A DNA stretch of 64,000 bases from an uncultured Olsenella sp. (GCA_900316105.1 ONBR01000002.1:1-64000); one strand, 5' to 3'; shown: positions 35,671 to 45,066, counted from the first letter of the stretch. Translations and numbers: made by a program. The notes: generated by a model from the letters alone, not told the origin.

Positions 35671-38469
35671 ATGGCGGCACAACGCAGATCAAACGCAGCA
35701 CAGAAGAATCGGGCAAACAAGCAGTCATCGGGCAGGGGAGCGGCAAGGACCGCCCCCGAGCGCCAGAGCATAAAGGGTACGGCCGCGGGCGACATCGTGG
35801 GCGTTCTCCTCTTTGTGTGCGCTGCGGCCATGGTGGTGTCGATCGTCTCGCCTTCGAGCGCCATTGTGACTCACGCTACGGGTCAGATCCTTGAGCTCTG
35901 CTTTGGCGTTGGGGCTATCCTGGCACCTCTGGCCTTGGCCGTCTTTGCTGCCACCTTCTTCATCAAGGACGAGGGACCCGTGTCCGGCCACCTGGCCCTG
36001 GGCGTCTGTATAGCCGCACTGGCCATCCTGGGCATGCTCTCCCTGGACCAGGGTGTGGCTGACACCAACCCCGACCTTGTGCTGAGTGCAGACAACGTCA
36101 TAGCCCGCGGCGGCTACGTGGGCGGGGCCATAGCCTACGGACTCCTCCTGTCCGTGGGAAAGATCGTCGGCAACATCATCCTGGTGGGTGTCATCGCGGT
36201 AGCCGTGGTGGTCTGCGGCTTCTCTGTATCTGGCCTGGTTGAGCGTGCAGGCAACGCCTGGGATGACGTGAAGAGGAACCGCGAGGAAGCTCGCGAGCGC
36301 AGACTCAACGAGCTGGGCTCCTACGATGATTACGACGAGTATGGTGCCTACGGTCAGGAGCCCGAGCCTTATGCGGATGGGGCCTACGACATGGGTCCGG
36401 CTCCCCTGGAGCCCGAGCCCGTGGCAGAGGGTTCCGGCAATACGACCTTCCTGGGCTCTAGAAAGACGACCGTCCTCCGCAGGGACAAGAACAACGCTCC
36501 CGTGGAGGGTATCGCTGACCGCGAGACCGAGAAGTGGACAGCGCCTGCACCTACGAAGCTCCTGGACAGGCTCCGCCGTCACCCCGACCTGGATGTGGAC
36601 AAGACCCGTCCCGCCCAGCCCCTGGATGTTGAGGACGAGCCTGAGCTTGGGCATGCCGTGGAGGCTTCCGGTCAGACTGAGCGCATAGACTACGATTCCC
36701 TTGCTGCTGGGCAGGATGGCGTCTCCCAGCCCGCTCAGAGGGTCGAGTCTCCCATTCCTGATCACGACATCGTCCCACCCTTCCTGGCCAATGCCTCCGG
36801 GTCAAAGAGCCGTCGCGCCACGAAGCGTCGTGGTACCAAGCGTCAGGACATGGGCGGCTCTCCCGCCCCAAGGAAGTCCGGGGACCGCGAGGCTACCTGT
36901 GCCACCGAGGTAAAGAAGTCTGCTCCCCAGATCCTGGGAACGGCGGCGGAGACCGTGAAGGCGGCCGGTGGCGCCAGCCGTCCCGGCGACGATGCCGAGA
37001 ACTATGAGCTACCGCCCTTCTCCATGCTCTCCTCCAATCCCAATAGCGCTGCCAGCGCCAGCTCCAGGGAGGAGCTGGACCAGACCAAGGCCCGTCTCCA
37101 GGACACCCTTCAGGAGTTCGGCCTGACCAGCCGCGTCGTAGACTACGTGTCTGGTCCCCTGGTTACCACCTTCCGCGTGGAGATGGGCGAGGGCGAGCGT
37201 GTGAGCAAGATCCGAAACCTCGAGGACGACATCGCCCTGACCCTGGCGGCCGAGAAGGTCAGAATCTTTGCCCCCATCCCAGGCACCAGCTTTGTGGGCA
37301 TCGAGATTCCCAACAAGACCCGTCAGAACGTCCACCTGGGTGACGTCCTGCCCTATGCCAAGGGTGGCCCCCTGGAGGTGGCCATCGGTCGCGACTCTGC
37401 CGGCAAGCCGGTCATCGCCGACATCGCGAAGATGCCCCACATGCTGGTTGCCGGTACCACGGGCTCTGGTAAGTCGGTCATGATCAACTCCATGATCATG
37501 TCCCTGCTAATGCGTACGACGCCCAAGCAGGTCCGCCTGATCATGATCGACCCCAAGCGTGTCGAGTTCACCTGCTACAACGGCCTGCCCCACCTCTACG
37601 TGCCTGTGGTTACCGAGCCCAAGCAGGCGGCGTCTGCCCTTTCCTGGGCCGTGTCCGAGATGGAGCGTCGCCTGAAGGTCTTCCAGAAGGCCGGTGCCCG
37701 TGACATCAAGGTCTACAACCGCATGTGCGTCTCGGGCAAGCTTGCCGAGATGGACAATCCCCCCGAGCCCATGCCCTTCCTCGTCGTGGTCATCGACGAG
37801 CTCTCCGACCTCATGATGGTCGCCGGCAAGGACGTGGAGGCTTCCATCGTCCGCATCGCCCAGCTGGCCCGCGCTGCAGGAATCCACCTGATCATCGCGA
37901 CCCAGCGACCCTCGGCAAACGTCGTGACGGGCCTCATCAAGTCCAACATCGATACCCGTGCGGCCCTCAAGGTCTCTTCGGGCGTTGACTCCAGGGTCAT
38001 CCTGGACGAGACGGGCGCGGAGCGACTCCTGGGTCACGGCGACATGCTCTTCAAAGACCGAGGACTCACCCCCAAGCGTGTCTTGGGCTGCTATACCTCT
38101 GATAACGAGATCAACGATGTGGTGGAGTTCCTGCGTGGCCAGGGAGAGCCTGACTACCATGAGGAGATTCTCTCCCAGGTCGTTCCCGGTCAGGTCAATG
38201 GCGGGGGAGGCATGGGTTCCGACGGGGATAGCGACGACCCTCTGGTTTGGGAGGCTGCGCAGATCGTCGTGGAGTCCCAGCTGGGTTCCACTTCGGGCCT
38301 GCAGCGTCGTCTCAAGGTGGGCTATGCTCGTGCCGGTAGAATCATGGACTTGCTGGAGTCAAAGGGCGTCGTGGGTCCTCCCGACGGGTCCAAGCCCCGC
38401 GAGGTTTTGTTGAACATGGAAGAGCTTGAGGACCTGAGGGCCCAGGAAGCCATGTACAAGGAGGTGTAG
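35671..38469 (+). CDS. ftsK: DNA translocase FtsK/SpoIIIE
   Basis: A septal DNA pump of 932 residues. The N terminus has about four membrane helices (about 30-190), followed by an acidic and charged linker (about 195-450). The motor begins with the FtsK alpha domain (LTSRVVDYVSGPLVTTFRVE near 490). Walker A GTTGSGKSVMI is near 595 and Walker B LVVVIDELSDLM near 708. The C-terminal gamma winged helix (STSGLQRRLKVGYARAGRIM near 875) reads KOPS-type sites. It starts 6 bases after rnj and is coupled to the RodZ-like gene. Confidence 0.95.
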   Translation: MAAQRRSNAAQKNRANKQSSGRGAARTAPERQSIKGTAAGDIVGVLLFVCAAAMVVSIVSPSSAIVTHATGQILELCFGVGAILAPLALAVFAATFFIKDEGPVSGHLALGVCIAALAILGMLSLDQGVADTNPDLVLSADNVIARGGYVGGAIAYGLLLSVGKIVGNIILVGVIAVAVVVCGFSVSGLVERAGNAWDDVKRNREEARERRLNELGSYDDYDEYGAYGQEPEPYADGAYDMGPAPLEPEPVAEGSGNTTFLGSRKTTVLRRDKNNAPVEGIADRETEKWTAPAPTKLLDRLRRHPDLDVDKTRPAQPLDVEDEPELGHAVEASGQTERIDYDSLAAGQDGVSQPAQRVESPIPDHDIVPPFLANASGSKSRRATKRRGTKRQDMGGSPAPRKSGDREATCATEVKKSAPQILGTAAETVKAAGGASRPGDDAENYELPPFSMLSSNPNSAASASSREELDQTKARLQDTLQEFGLTSRVVDYVSGPLVTTFRVEMGEGERVSKIRNLEDDIALTLAAEKVRIFAPIPGTSFVGIEIPNKTRQNVHLGDVLPYAKGGPLEVAIGRDSAGKPVIADIAKMPHMLVAGTTGSGKSVMINSMIMSLLMRTTPKQVRLIMIDPKRVEFTCYNGLPHLYVPVVTEPKQAASALSWAVSEMERRLKVFQKAGARDIKVYNRMCVSGKLAEMDNPPEPMPFLVVVIDELSDLMMVAGKDVEASIVRIAQLARAAGIHLIIATQRPSANVVTGLIKSNIDTRAALKVSSGVDSRVILDETGAERLLGHGDMLFKDRGLTPKRVLGCYTSDNEINDVVEFLRGQGEPDYHEEILSQVVPGQVNGGGGMGSDGDSDDPLVWEAAQIVVESQLGSTSGLQRRLKVGYARAGRIMDLLESKGVVGPPDGSKPREVLLNMEELEDLRAQEAMYKEV

Positions 38470-38474
38470 GAGAG

Positions 38475-40061
38475 ATGTCCCGTCCGCGTTTCAGTGAGAT
38501 GCTTGTGGAGAGGCGCAGGCAGCTGGGCCTGAGCATCAAGCAGGCATCCGAGGTGCTGAGACTGAAGGAGCGGGTGCTCGTTGCCTTCGAGGAGGGCGAC
38601 TTCACCAATATGCCAAAGAGTGGCTATGCCCAGGGCATGCTGTCTTCCTACGCGCGTTACCTGGGCCTGAACCCCAGGGTCATAGCCCGCCAGTTCAGCG
38701 AGGATATGGCCGAGTGGGAGCGGTCGGGGGGCAGGGAGCGCGCCATGACCCAGACCCAGCGCGAGCTGGGCTACGTGAGTCCCACCCTGCGTCGTCGCAG
38801 CACCTTTCAGGGCAGTCGCGGCCTGCTGCCAACCTCTGGCGGCTATGCAGGCGACATGGGTGACTTTGCAACGACGTCCTCCGTGCGGCCCAAGGGGCAG
38901 AACAGCCCCCTGGTCAGCAGGGATGCCATGAGGACCCGACCCTACAACTCCGAGAACCACCCCTATACCTCTCGAGACGTGTACGGCGATGCCTACGAGT
39001 CTCGTCGTAGCTCCCAGTACATGCGCACGCGTACCCGCCAGACCAGGGGAGACCGTGCTCGCAGGCAGGATGGCGCCACCCCCTACTCGGACCGTGACAG
39101 GATCCAGCGTCGAGAGATTTCGTCCAGTGATTTCACGGACGACCTTCGCTATGGATCAGCCGACCCCTATGAGGCAGCCTCCACCGCAAGCGGCCGCATG
39201 TCTTCCAGGAACATCGCGAAGGTGGACCGTCCCAACGTTCAGCGCAGACGCCCCAATCCCGCGAACCGCACCAACCGTTCCCGGGAGCAGGCCGAGCGCA
39301 AGTCGGGACCCGTGGGTGCCATTGCCGGCCTCTTTGGTCAGGGTACCAGGGGTGTCCTCATCTCTGTCGTCTTTGTGGCCATCCTGATCACGGCAATCAT
39401 CATCATGTCCGTCTCCTCCTGCGTGAGGAACACCAACGTTGACTCGCGCACCTCCGGTGAGACCATGGTGTCTTCAGCCCAAAAGGACACGGGCACCAGC
39501 GATGACACTGCCTCCAAGTCCGCAACGCAGACAAGCAGCGATTCCGCCAAGGACTCCGAGGGTGAGGACGGCGATGCTACCGCTACTGCCGAGGAGGAAG
39601 AGGAGAGCAGCGAGCCCACGGAAGTAACCGTGACCGTCGCCGATGGCGAGACCTCCTGGGTGGAGATCAAGTGCGATGGCACCAGCGAGGTCGCCGAGCA
39701 GGTGACCGGCCCCTGGAAGAAGACCTACACCGTCACCGATTCCATTACCATCTCGGTTAACAACATCTCGGCCGTGACCGTGTCGAAGAACGGCGAGAAC
39801 CAGAGCTTTGACACCAAGGCCTCGGGTATTGGCTCCATGACCATTCAGGGCACAAAGGTCAAGGAGTCTGACACCAGTGAGGACGCCGATGATGAGGAGG
39901 CAGAGGATTCCTCAAGCAGCGAGAAGTCTGACAGCGAGTCCAGCTCCTCCAAGTCCTCGAAAAGCAGCTCGTCTTCGAAGTCCAGCTCAAAGAAGGGCGG
40001 GTCTACTTCATCCAGTGGCTCCAGCAAGTCCTCGAGCTCGAAGAAGTCTTCTTCCCAGTAG
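38475..40061 (+). CDS. RodZ-like membrane protein with HTH
   Basis: 528 residues. An N-terminal HTH of the RodZ/HTH_25 type (RQLGLSIKQASEVLRLKERVLVAFEEGDF, about 15-43; YAQGMLSSYARYLGL about 51-65). A long basic, Arg/Ser-rich linker (about 80-285) follows, then one membrane helix (about 293-315). The outside part has a DUF4115-like beta domain (about 376-460). The tail is almost pure Ser, Lys, Glu and Asp (about 470-528). Family members link MreB to the wall synthesis machine. The position behind ftsK, with rimO and pgsA next, matches the Gram-positive ymfM-type locus. Confidence 0.85.
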   Translation: MSRPRFSEMLVERRRQLGLSIKQASEVLRLKERVLVAFEEGDFTNMPKSGYAQGMLSSYARYLGLNPRVIARQFSEDMAEWERSGGRERAMTQTQRELGYVSPTLRRRSTFQGSRGLLPTSGGYAGDMGDFATTSSVRPKGQNSPLVSRDAMRTRPYNSENHPYTSRDVYGDAYESRRSSQYMRTRTRQTRGDRARRQDGATPYSDRDRIQRREISSSDFTDDLRYGSADPYEAASTASGRMSSRNIAKVDRPNVQRRRPNPANRTNRSREQAERKSGPVGAIAGLFGQGTRGVLISVVFVAILITAIIIMSVSSCVRNTNVDSRTSGETMVSSAQKDTGTSDDTASKSATQTSSDSAKDSEGEDGDATATAEEEEESSEPTEVTVTVADGETSWVEIKCDGTSEVAEQVTGPWKKTYTVTDSITISVNNISAVTVSKNGENQSFDTKASGIGSMTIQGTKVKESDTSEDADDEEAEDSSSSEKSDSESSSSKSSKSSSSSKSSSKKGGSTSSSGSSKSSSSKKSSSQ

Positions 40062-40079
40062 AATCTGCCAGAATCAGCC

Positions 40080-40121
40080 GCTCCCGTCCCATTTGTCGGG
40101 CGGGAGCATTATTGTTTTTTC
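40080..40121 (+). terminator. Terminator after the rodZ-like gene
   Basis: A 10-bp stem starts with GCTCCCG (40080-40086) and closes with CGGGAGC (40101-40107). It is followed by ATTATTG and six T. Confidence 0.85.
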
Positions 40122-40149
40122 TTGTCAGCTAGTTTTTCAAGGAGTTTCA

Positions 40150-41550
40150 ATGACCAAAGAGGAAAGTCTGGACCTGGCCGGCCAGGACGCCGCCAAGACG
40201 CTGGGGGACCAGAGCTTTGACTTCATCACCCTGGGCTGTGCAAAGAACCAGGTGGATACCGATCGCATGCGCGCCCTCCTTCTGGGCGCCGGCATGAGTG
40301 AGGCCGAGGGTACCGAGGACGCCGACGTCATCCTCATCAACACCTGTTCCTTCCTCCAGGCGGCAACGAAGGAGTCCCTGGCTGTCCTGTTTGGCGTAGC
40401 CGAGGACATGAACGAGGGAGGCCTTCCCCAGAAGCCCATCATCATGTGCGGTTGCGTGCCCTCCCGCTATGGTAGCGAGCTGGAGAAGGAGCTTCCCGAG
40501 GTTGCTGCCTTCGTGAACACCGACGACGAGGACGGTATCGTCCAGGTTGTCGGCAACGTTCTGGGCGTAGGCGTCCAGACCAGCGCTGCCTCGGGGGTAA
40601 GCATTTCCGAGGGCACCTTCCTGCGTACCATCGAGGGCACCTCCGCCTACGTAAAGATCTCTGATGGTTGCGACCGCTTCTGTGCCTTCTGCGCAATCCC
40701 CTACATCCGTGGTCGCTACTACTCGCGCAAGCCAGAGCAGATCATGGACGAGGTGCGTCACCTCATGGAGGGCGGCGTCCGTGAGGTCGTTCTCATCGGT
40801 CAGGACACGGGCATCTGGGGTTGCGACCTGGAGGGCGATGACATGACTCTGGCCTGGCTTCTCAGGCAGGTCGCCGAGGTCGTGCGTCCCTACGGCGGCT
40901 GGGTCCGCGTCCTCTACCTGCAGCCCGAGGGTATGACCGACGAGCTCATTGAGACGATTCGAGACACGCCCGAGGTCCTGCCCTACATCGACATCCCCAT
41001 CCAGCACTGCAACGAGGACATCCTAAAGAGGATGAACAGGAGCGGTTCCGAGGACCAGCTGCGTGAGCTCTTTGCCCGCCTACGTAGGGAGATTCCCGGC
41101 ATGGTCCTGCGCACCACGGGAATGGTTGGATTCCCCGGCGAGACCGAGGACCAGTTCGAGCAGCTCTGCGATTTCATCCAGGAGGAGGAGTTCGACTACA
41201 CCTCCGTCTTTGCCTACTCTCCCGAGGAGGGTACCAAGGGTGCGACCATGCCTGACCAGGTTTCCGACGAGGTGAAGCTGGAGCGCGAACAGACCCTACA
41301 CGACATTGCCGAGCAGCTGGGTAGCTCTGCAACTGCAGCCCACCTGGGCGAGACCGTCGACGTGATCATCGACGGGGTGGAGGAGGCCGACGACGGCGTG
41401 GAGCTGATTGGGCACACCTGGTTCCAGGCTCCCGACAGTGACGGTGCCGTTCACATCTCCTCGGGTGACGTCTCTGTGGGCGACATCGTCCGGGTCAAGC
41501 TGGTGGACTCTGCGGTGTACGAACTCTTCGGCGAGATCGTCGAAGGCTAG
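40150..41550 (+). CDS. rimO: Ribosomal protein S12 methylthiotransferase RimO
   Basis: Methylthiolates the conserved Asp of S12. It has 466 residues from ATG 40150 (AAGGAG site just ahead). MTTase cysteines are in TLGCAKNQVD, NTCSF and CGCVPSR. Radical SAM motif CDRFCAFCAIPYIRGR near 176. FPGETEDQFE near 328 and a C-terminal TRAM domain follow. The LGCAKN and YLQPEGM sequences are diagnostic of RimO. It is followed after 3 bases by pgsA. Confidence 0.95.
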   Translation: MTKEESLDLAGQDAAKTLGDQSFDFITLGCAKNQVDTDRMRALLLGAGMSEAEGTEDADVILINTCSFLQAATKESLAVLFGVAEDMNEGGLPQKPIIMCGCVPSRYGSELEKELPEVAAFVNTDDEDGIVQVVGNVLGVGVQTSAASGVSISEGTFLRTIEGTSAYVKISDGCDRFCAFCAIPYIRGRYYSRKPEQIMDEVRHLMEGGVREVVLIGQDTGIWGCDLEGDDMTLAWLLRQVAEVVRPYGGWVRVLYLQPEGMTDELIETIRDTPEVLPYIDIPIQHCNEDILKRMNRSGSEDQLRELFARLRREIPGMVLRTTGMVGFPGETEDQFEQLCDFIQEEEFDYTSVFAYSPEEGTKGATMPDQVSDEVKLEREQTLHDIAEQLGSSATAAHLGETVDVIIDGVEEADDGVELIGHTWFQAPDSDGAVHISSGDVSVGDIVRVKLVDSAVYELFGEIVEG

Positions 41551-41553
41551 GGG

Positions 41554-42174
41554 ATGAGAGAATTGACGCAAGGCAAGCAAAAGAGCATCTGGACCCCCGC
41601 TAACATCGTCACCTGCATCCGTGTGGCCTTGGTGCCCCTGTGGCTGCTCTGCGCACAGGTCCTGGGCGGTTCATCCCAGCCCTCCGCTGCCGCGATCGAC
41701 GGAGGAGCACTTACGGTCGCGATCTTCTTCATGGTTCTTTCCCTGACCGACAAGCTGGATGGATACCTGGCCCGCAGCCGCAACGAGGTAACTACCTTCG
41801 GCAAGTTCCTGGATCCCATCGCCGACAAGCTGGTTGTCGTCGTGGCCTTCTGCTACCTGCTGGAGACCGGTGCCGTCTCGGCCTGGGTCCTTCTGATCGT
41901 CGTCTCCAGGGAGTTTTTGGTCTCTGGCCTGCGCATGGTCGTCGCCTCTGCTGGTGAGGTCATCGCGGCAAGCAAGCTGGGCAAGTGGAAGACTGCCACT
42001 ACCATGGTCTCCATCGCGGGACTGCTCCTGGTGCCCGCCCTGCCCACTGGTGGCTTCTGCAGCTTCATCCAAACCGTTTCGACCGTCCTCCTTTGGGCCG
42101 CCATGGCCCTGACCCTCTGGTCCGGCGCCGACTACTTCGTCAAGTCTTGGCCCGTCATCGCAAGGGGAGCGTGA
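41554..42174 (+). CDS. pgsA: CDP-diacylglycerol-glycerol-3-phosphate 3-phosphatidyltransferase
   Basis: Makes phosphatidylglycerol phosphate in the membrane. It has 206 residues with several membrane helices. The CDP-alcohol transferase signature D-x2-DG-x2-AR-x8-G-x3-D-x3-D is read exactly as DKLDGYLARSRNEVTTFGKF and LDPIAD (about 67-93). The ATG at 41554 is only 3 bases after rimO; a TTG at 41563 with a better-spaced GGGGA is possible. It pairs with cinA, as in many actinobacteria and Firmicutes. Confidence 0.93.
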   Translation: MRELTQGKQKSIWTPANIVTCIRVALVPLWLLCAQVLGGSSQPSAAAIDGGALTVAIFFMVLSLTDKLDGYLARSRNEVTTFGKFLDPIADKLVVVVAFCYLLETGAVSAWVLLIVVSREFLVSGLRMVVASAGEVIAASKLGKWKTATTMVSIAGLLLVPALPTGGFCSFIQTVSTVLLWAAMALTLWSGADYFVKSWPVIARGA

Positions 42175-42180
42175 TTCGAC

Positions 42181-42714
42181 ATGACAGCATCGATTGCTCC
42201 CGTCCAGGAGTTCGGTGGTGCCCCGAGTTTCGAGGAGCTCGGGAAGAGGGCGACCGAGGTCGTGCACAAGGCCATTTTGAGGGGGCTTTCCGTGGGTACC
42301 GCCGAGTCCTGTACAGGCGGCCTGGTATCTGGTGCCCTGACCTCCGTGCCTGGGTCTTCTGAGGTCGTAAAGGGGGGTGTCGTCTCCTATGCCATCAGCG
42401 TGAAGCACGCCGTCCTGGGCGTTCAGAGTGCCATCCTGGACGAGCCCAGTTTGGGAGCCGTATCCGGCCAATGTGCGACTCAGATGGCGGACGGTGCCGC
42501 TCGCGTCCTTGATGCCGATATCGCGGTCTCTGTGACTGGAATCGCGGGTCCCGGGGGAGAGGAGCCTGGAAAGCCCGTGGGAACGGTCTGGTTTGGAATT
42601 CACGGCCCCAGCGGCACCAGGAGTGAGCTCCACACCTTTTCGGGCAATCGCTCCGAGGTCCGCAGGCAGGCCGTCTGGGTGGCCCTGGGCCTCGTTTGTG
42701 AAGAGCTTGCGTAG
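42181..42714 (+). CDS. cinA: CinA C-terminal domain protein (NMN amidohydrolase, PncC-like)
   Basis: A 177-residue stand-alone CinA C-terminal domain; the N-terminal molybdopterin-like half is absent. Motifs: GTAESCTGGLVSGALTSVPGSS near 39-60 with the catalytic Ser, GGVVSYAISVKHAVLGV near 65, and SVTGIAGPGGEEPGKPVG near 119. Expected to deamidate nicotinamide mononucleotide in NAD salvage. It is placed just before recA, as commonly seen; recA here has its own SOS promoter. Confidence 0.9.
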   Translation: MTASIAPVQEFGGAPSFEELGKRATEVVHKAILRGLSVGTAESCTGGLVSGALTSVPGSSEVVKGGVVSYAISVKHAVLGVQSAILDEPSLGAVSGQCATQMADGAARVLDADIAVSVTGIAGPGGEEPGKPVGTVWFGIHGPSGTRSELHTFSGNRSEVRRQAVWVALGLVCEELA

Positions 42715-42746
42715 GCTTTTCCGCGTGTGAGTGAAGCTCGTTTTCC

Positions 42747-42790
42747 GAGGTCTCTGGCAGGCGATGTTGCCCCAGCTAGGGACCTCGATT
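42747..42790 (+). terminator. Terminator after cinA
   Basis: GAGGTC (42747-42752) pairs with GACCTC (42781-42786), with inner TGG/CCA pairing, and is followed by GATTTATG. The stem ends and tail (GGGACCTCGATT) are shared with the terminator after recX. Confidence 0.55.
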
Positions 42791-42876
42791 TATGTTGCGG
42801 TCGCGCTTCGGTCAGATAAGTGTAGTTCTGGGATAGGAATCTGCAAGAATTCTTTCGTAGGCTTTGCTTGTAGTTG

Positions 42877-42905
42877 TTGACCACGAACGACTGTTCGCTT
42901 ATAGT
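42877..42905 (+). promoter_or_regulatory. recA promoter with LexA operator
   Basis: TTGACC (42877-42882), a 17-base spacer and TATAGT (42900-42905). The LexA (DinR-type) operator CGAACGACTGTTCG at 42884-42897 fills the spacer and matches CGAAC-N4-GTTCG at all ten fixed bases. LexA bound there would block RNA polymerase. recA starts 28 bases after the -10. Confidence 0.92.
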
Positions 42906-42933
42906 ATGGGTGTTTCAGATCAAGGAGAGTGCA

Positions 42934-44058
42934 ATGGCTAAAAGCAAAGGTCCAGTCCGCGAGGTCCACGAGAAGCTCTATGGCGAGGATCGCGACAAGA
43001 TGATCGCGGCCACCACGGCCGAGATCAATAAGAAGTTTGGCAAGGGCGCTATCATGCGCTATGGCGATGACGACGTAGACATGGAAGTCGAGGCCATACC
43101 CACGGGTTCCCTGGCCTTGGATGCCGCCCTGGGCATAGGTGGCGTTCCCCGCGGTCGTATCGTAGAGATCTATGGACCCGAGTCCTCGGGAAAGACCACG
43201 CTCTCTTTGGAGATTCTGGCTGAGGCCCAGGCCCTGGGCGGTATGGTTGCCTTCATCGACGCCGAGCACGCCCTGGATCCCAGCTACGCAGCCCGCATTG
43301 GTGTGGACATCGACGAGGTCCTCATCTCCCAGCCAGACACGGGTGAGCAGGCCCTGGAGATCTGTGACATGCTGGTCAGGTCCGGCTCCATCGACGTCGT
43401 GGTCGTCGATTCCGTAGCCGCTCTGGTTCCCCGTGCAGAGATCGAGGGAGAGATCGGCGATACCACGGTTGGCCTCCAGGCCCGTCTGATGAGCCAGGCC
43501 CTGCGCAAGCTTGCGGGATCACTGTCAAAGTCCAATACCACCTGCATCTTCATTAACCAGTTGCGCGAAAAGATCGGCGTCATGTTCGGCAATCCCGAGA
43601 CCACCCCTGGCGGCCGTGCGCTCAAGTTCTTCTCCTCCGTCCGCATGGACATCAGGCGCATCGATTCCATCAAGAAGAACGGCGAAGTCATCGGTAACCG
43701 CGTTCGCGTCAAGGTCGTAAAGAACAAGGTGGCTCCCCCCTTCAAGCAGGCCGAGTTCGACATCATGTATGGCACGGGCATCTCCAAGGAAGGTTCCATT
43801 CTGGACATGGCTGTGGACTACGACATCGTGAACAAGGCTGGAGCCTGGTTTACCTACGGGGACGAGCGCCTGGGTCAGGGTAGGGAGGCTGCCAAGGAGT
43901 TCCTGCGGACCAACCCCGATCTTCGCGAGGAGATCGATCACAAGGTCCGTGTGGCCTGTGGCCTGGAGCTTGGGGACGAGCGCGTTGGAGAGCCCGTCGA
44001 TGACGATCAGGACTCCTCCGCCAAGGACTCTATTGCTGACACCTCGGCTGACGCATAG
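42934..44058 (+). CDS. recA: Recombinase RecA
   Basis: The strand-exchange protein and LexA co-protease, 374 residues. [11 protein letters not shown] near 36, Walker [11 protein letters not shown] near 84, [12 protein letters not shown] near 112, Walker B region [11 protein letters not shown] near 158, L2 region [20 protein letters not shown] near 208-227, and [12 protein letters not shown] near 231. The acidic C-terminal tail is usual. ATG 42934 follows AAGGAGAG. There is no intein. It is transcribed with recX. Confidence 0.98.
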   Translation: MAKSKGPVREVHEKLYGEDRDKMIAATTAEINKKFGKGAIMRYGDDDVDMEVEAIPTGSLALDAALGIGGVPRGRIVEIYGPESSGKTTLSLEILAEAQALGGMVAFIDAEHALDPSYAARIGVDIDEVLISQPDTGEQALEICDMLVRSGSIDVVVVDSVAALVPRAEIEGEIGDTTVGLQARLMSQALRKLAGSLSKSNTTCIFINQLREKIGVMFGNPETTPGGRALKFFSSVRMDIRRIDSIKKNGEVIGNRVRVKVVKNKVAPPFKQAEFDIMYGTGISKEGSILDMAVDYDIVNKAGAWFTYGDERLGQGREAAKEFLRTNPDLREEIDHKVRVACGLELGDERVGEPVDDDQDSSAKDSIADTSADA

Positions 44059-44066
44059 TTCTCACG

Positions 44067-44750
44067 ATGTCACTGTTTGAAGTGGAGGTCGTCCTCCCGG
44101 ACAAGGGCGCAAGGGCCTCGCGGAGCTCGTGGGGTGGCAGGAAGCCCCAGGCAAAGGTGCAGCTAAGGTTTGACGACGGCGGGGAAGAGGTCCTTTATGT
44201 CCCTCTTACCGTTGGAAAGTCTTTGAGGAGGCGTCTGAAGGAGGAGGTGGCCCCCTCCTCCCGAAATGAGCTCGTCTACCGACTGAGGGAACTCCAGGAG
44301 CAGGTCGCCGTCCGTCGCGTGGCCGACCTCCTCAATAGGCGTGACTATTCTTCCAAGGAGCTTTCGGACAAGCTGAGGATGGATGGCTACTGGACTGACG
44401 TCGTCCATTCCTGTCTCAGGAAGGCTCAGGAGGGAAACCTCGTCAACGATCGACGTTATGCCGACATCTTCATTAGGTCAAAGATCAACGCAGGTTGGGG
44501 TGCTACTCGTATTGCACGCACCCTTTCCCAACGCGGCATAGACGTAGACGAGCTGGAAGGCTGGCCTGAGGCTTACCTTCCCCAGGAGGATGAGGCGCAG
44601 CGGGCTTATGAGCTTGCCTCTCGCAGGCATTACCGGGGAAGGGACCCATACGCCCAGGCGGTACGCTTCCTGGGTACAAGGGGCTTCAGCATGCATATTG
44701 CTCACGCGGTGGCCTCCAGACTCAGGGACGAGGGCTTGCTGGGCGAGTGA
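44067..44750 (+). CDS. recX: RecA regulator RecX
   Basis: Binds RecA filaments and limits their activity. It has 227 residues built from three-helix repeats: LLNRRDYSSKELSDKLRMDGY near 88-108, NDRRYADIFIRSKINAGWGATRIARTL near 128-154 and ALRYLGTRGFS-like AVRFLGTRGFSMHIA near 200. An N-terminal beta extension (about 1-50) precedes the repeats, as in actinobacterial and Firmicute forms. It lies 8 bases after recA. Confidence 0.9.
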   Translation: MSLFEVEVVLPDKGARASRSSWGGRKPQAKVQLRFDDGGEEVLYVPLTVGKSLRRRLKEEVAPSSRNELVYRLRELQEQVAVRRVADLLNRRDYSSKELSDKLRMDGYWTDVVHSCLRKAQEGNLVNDRRYADIFIRSKINAGWGATRIARTLSQRGIDVDELEGWPEAYLPQEDEAQRAYELASRRHYRGRDPYAQAVRFLGTRGFSMHIAHAVASRLRDEGLLGE

Positions 44751-44773
44751 ACCTTATACAAGCCTTGTAAAGT

Positions 44774-44815
44774 GAGGTCCTGGCAGTTCAAGCTGCTGGG
44801 ACCTCGATTATTTTG
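44774..44815 (+). terminator. Terminator after recX
   Basis: GAGGTCC (44774-44780) pairs with GGACCTC (44799-44805), with inner GCAG/CTGC, then GATTATTTTG. It resembles the terminator at 42747-42790. Confidence 0.75.
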
Positions 44816-44845
44816 TTGTGTAAGCAACCGTTTGCATGTAATGGT

Positions 44846-45066
44846 TTGACAGTTGGACCATATCACTTTACGATTTAAATGCTATTTGAGTCATATCTCT
44901 GTCATTCCGTTATTGGATGACTTGCTATATCTGTTCTATAGGCCAGCACTTTTACATAGTTTATTGAACATACGGCTTTCGGGTGTGCCTCGGATGGTGG
45001 GTTCCGGCGTAGAGTGTGTCGGTCTCCTGAACTAGCTTTGAAGGAATTTCTATCTGAGGAGTACAC
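44846..45066 (+). promoter_or_regulatory. Promoters and long AT-rich leader of rny
   Basis: TTGACA (44846-44851), a 17-base spacer and TACGAT (44869-44874) form a near-ideal promoter. A second candidate, TTGGAT (44913-44918) with an 18-base spacer and TATAGG (44937-44942), lies downstream. The first would give a leader of about 185 bases. This stretch is much richer in AT than its surroundings and has a small GTCAT/ATGAC hairpin (44901-44921). I see no gene in the 316 bases between recX and rny. Confidence 0.6.

Noticed and set aside
44853..45035. Frame of 60 codons in the rny leader
   Set aside because: It starts between -35 and -10 of the best promoter, has no ribosome-binding site and no recognisable protein character.
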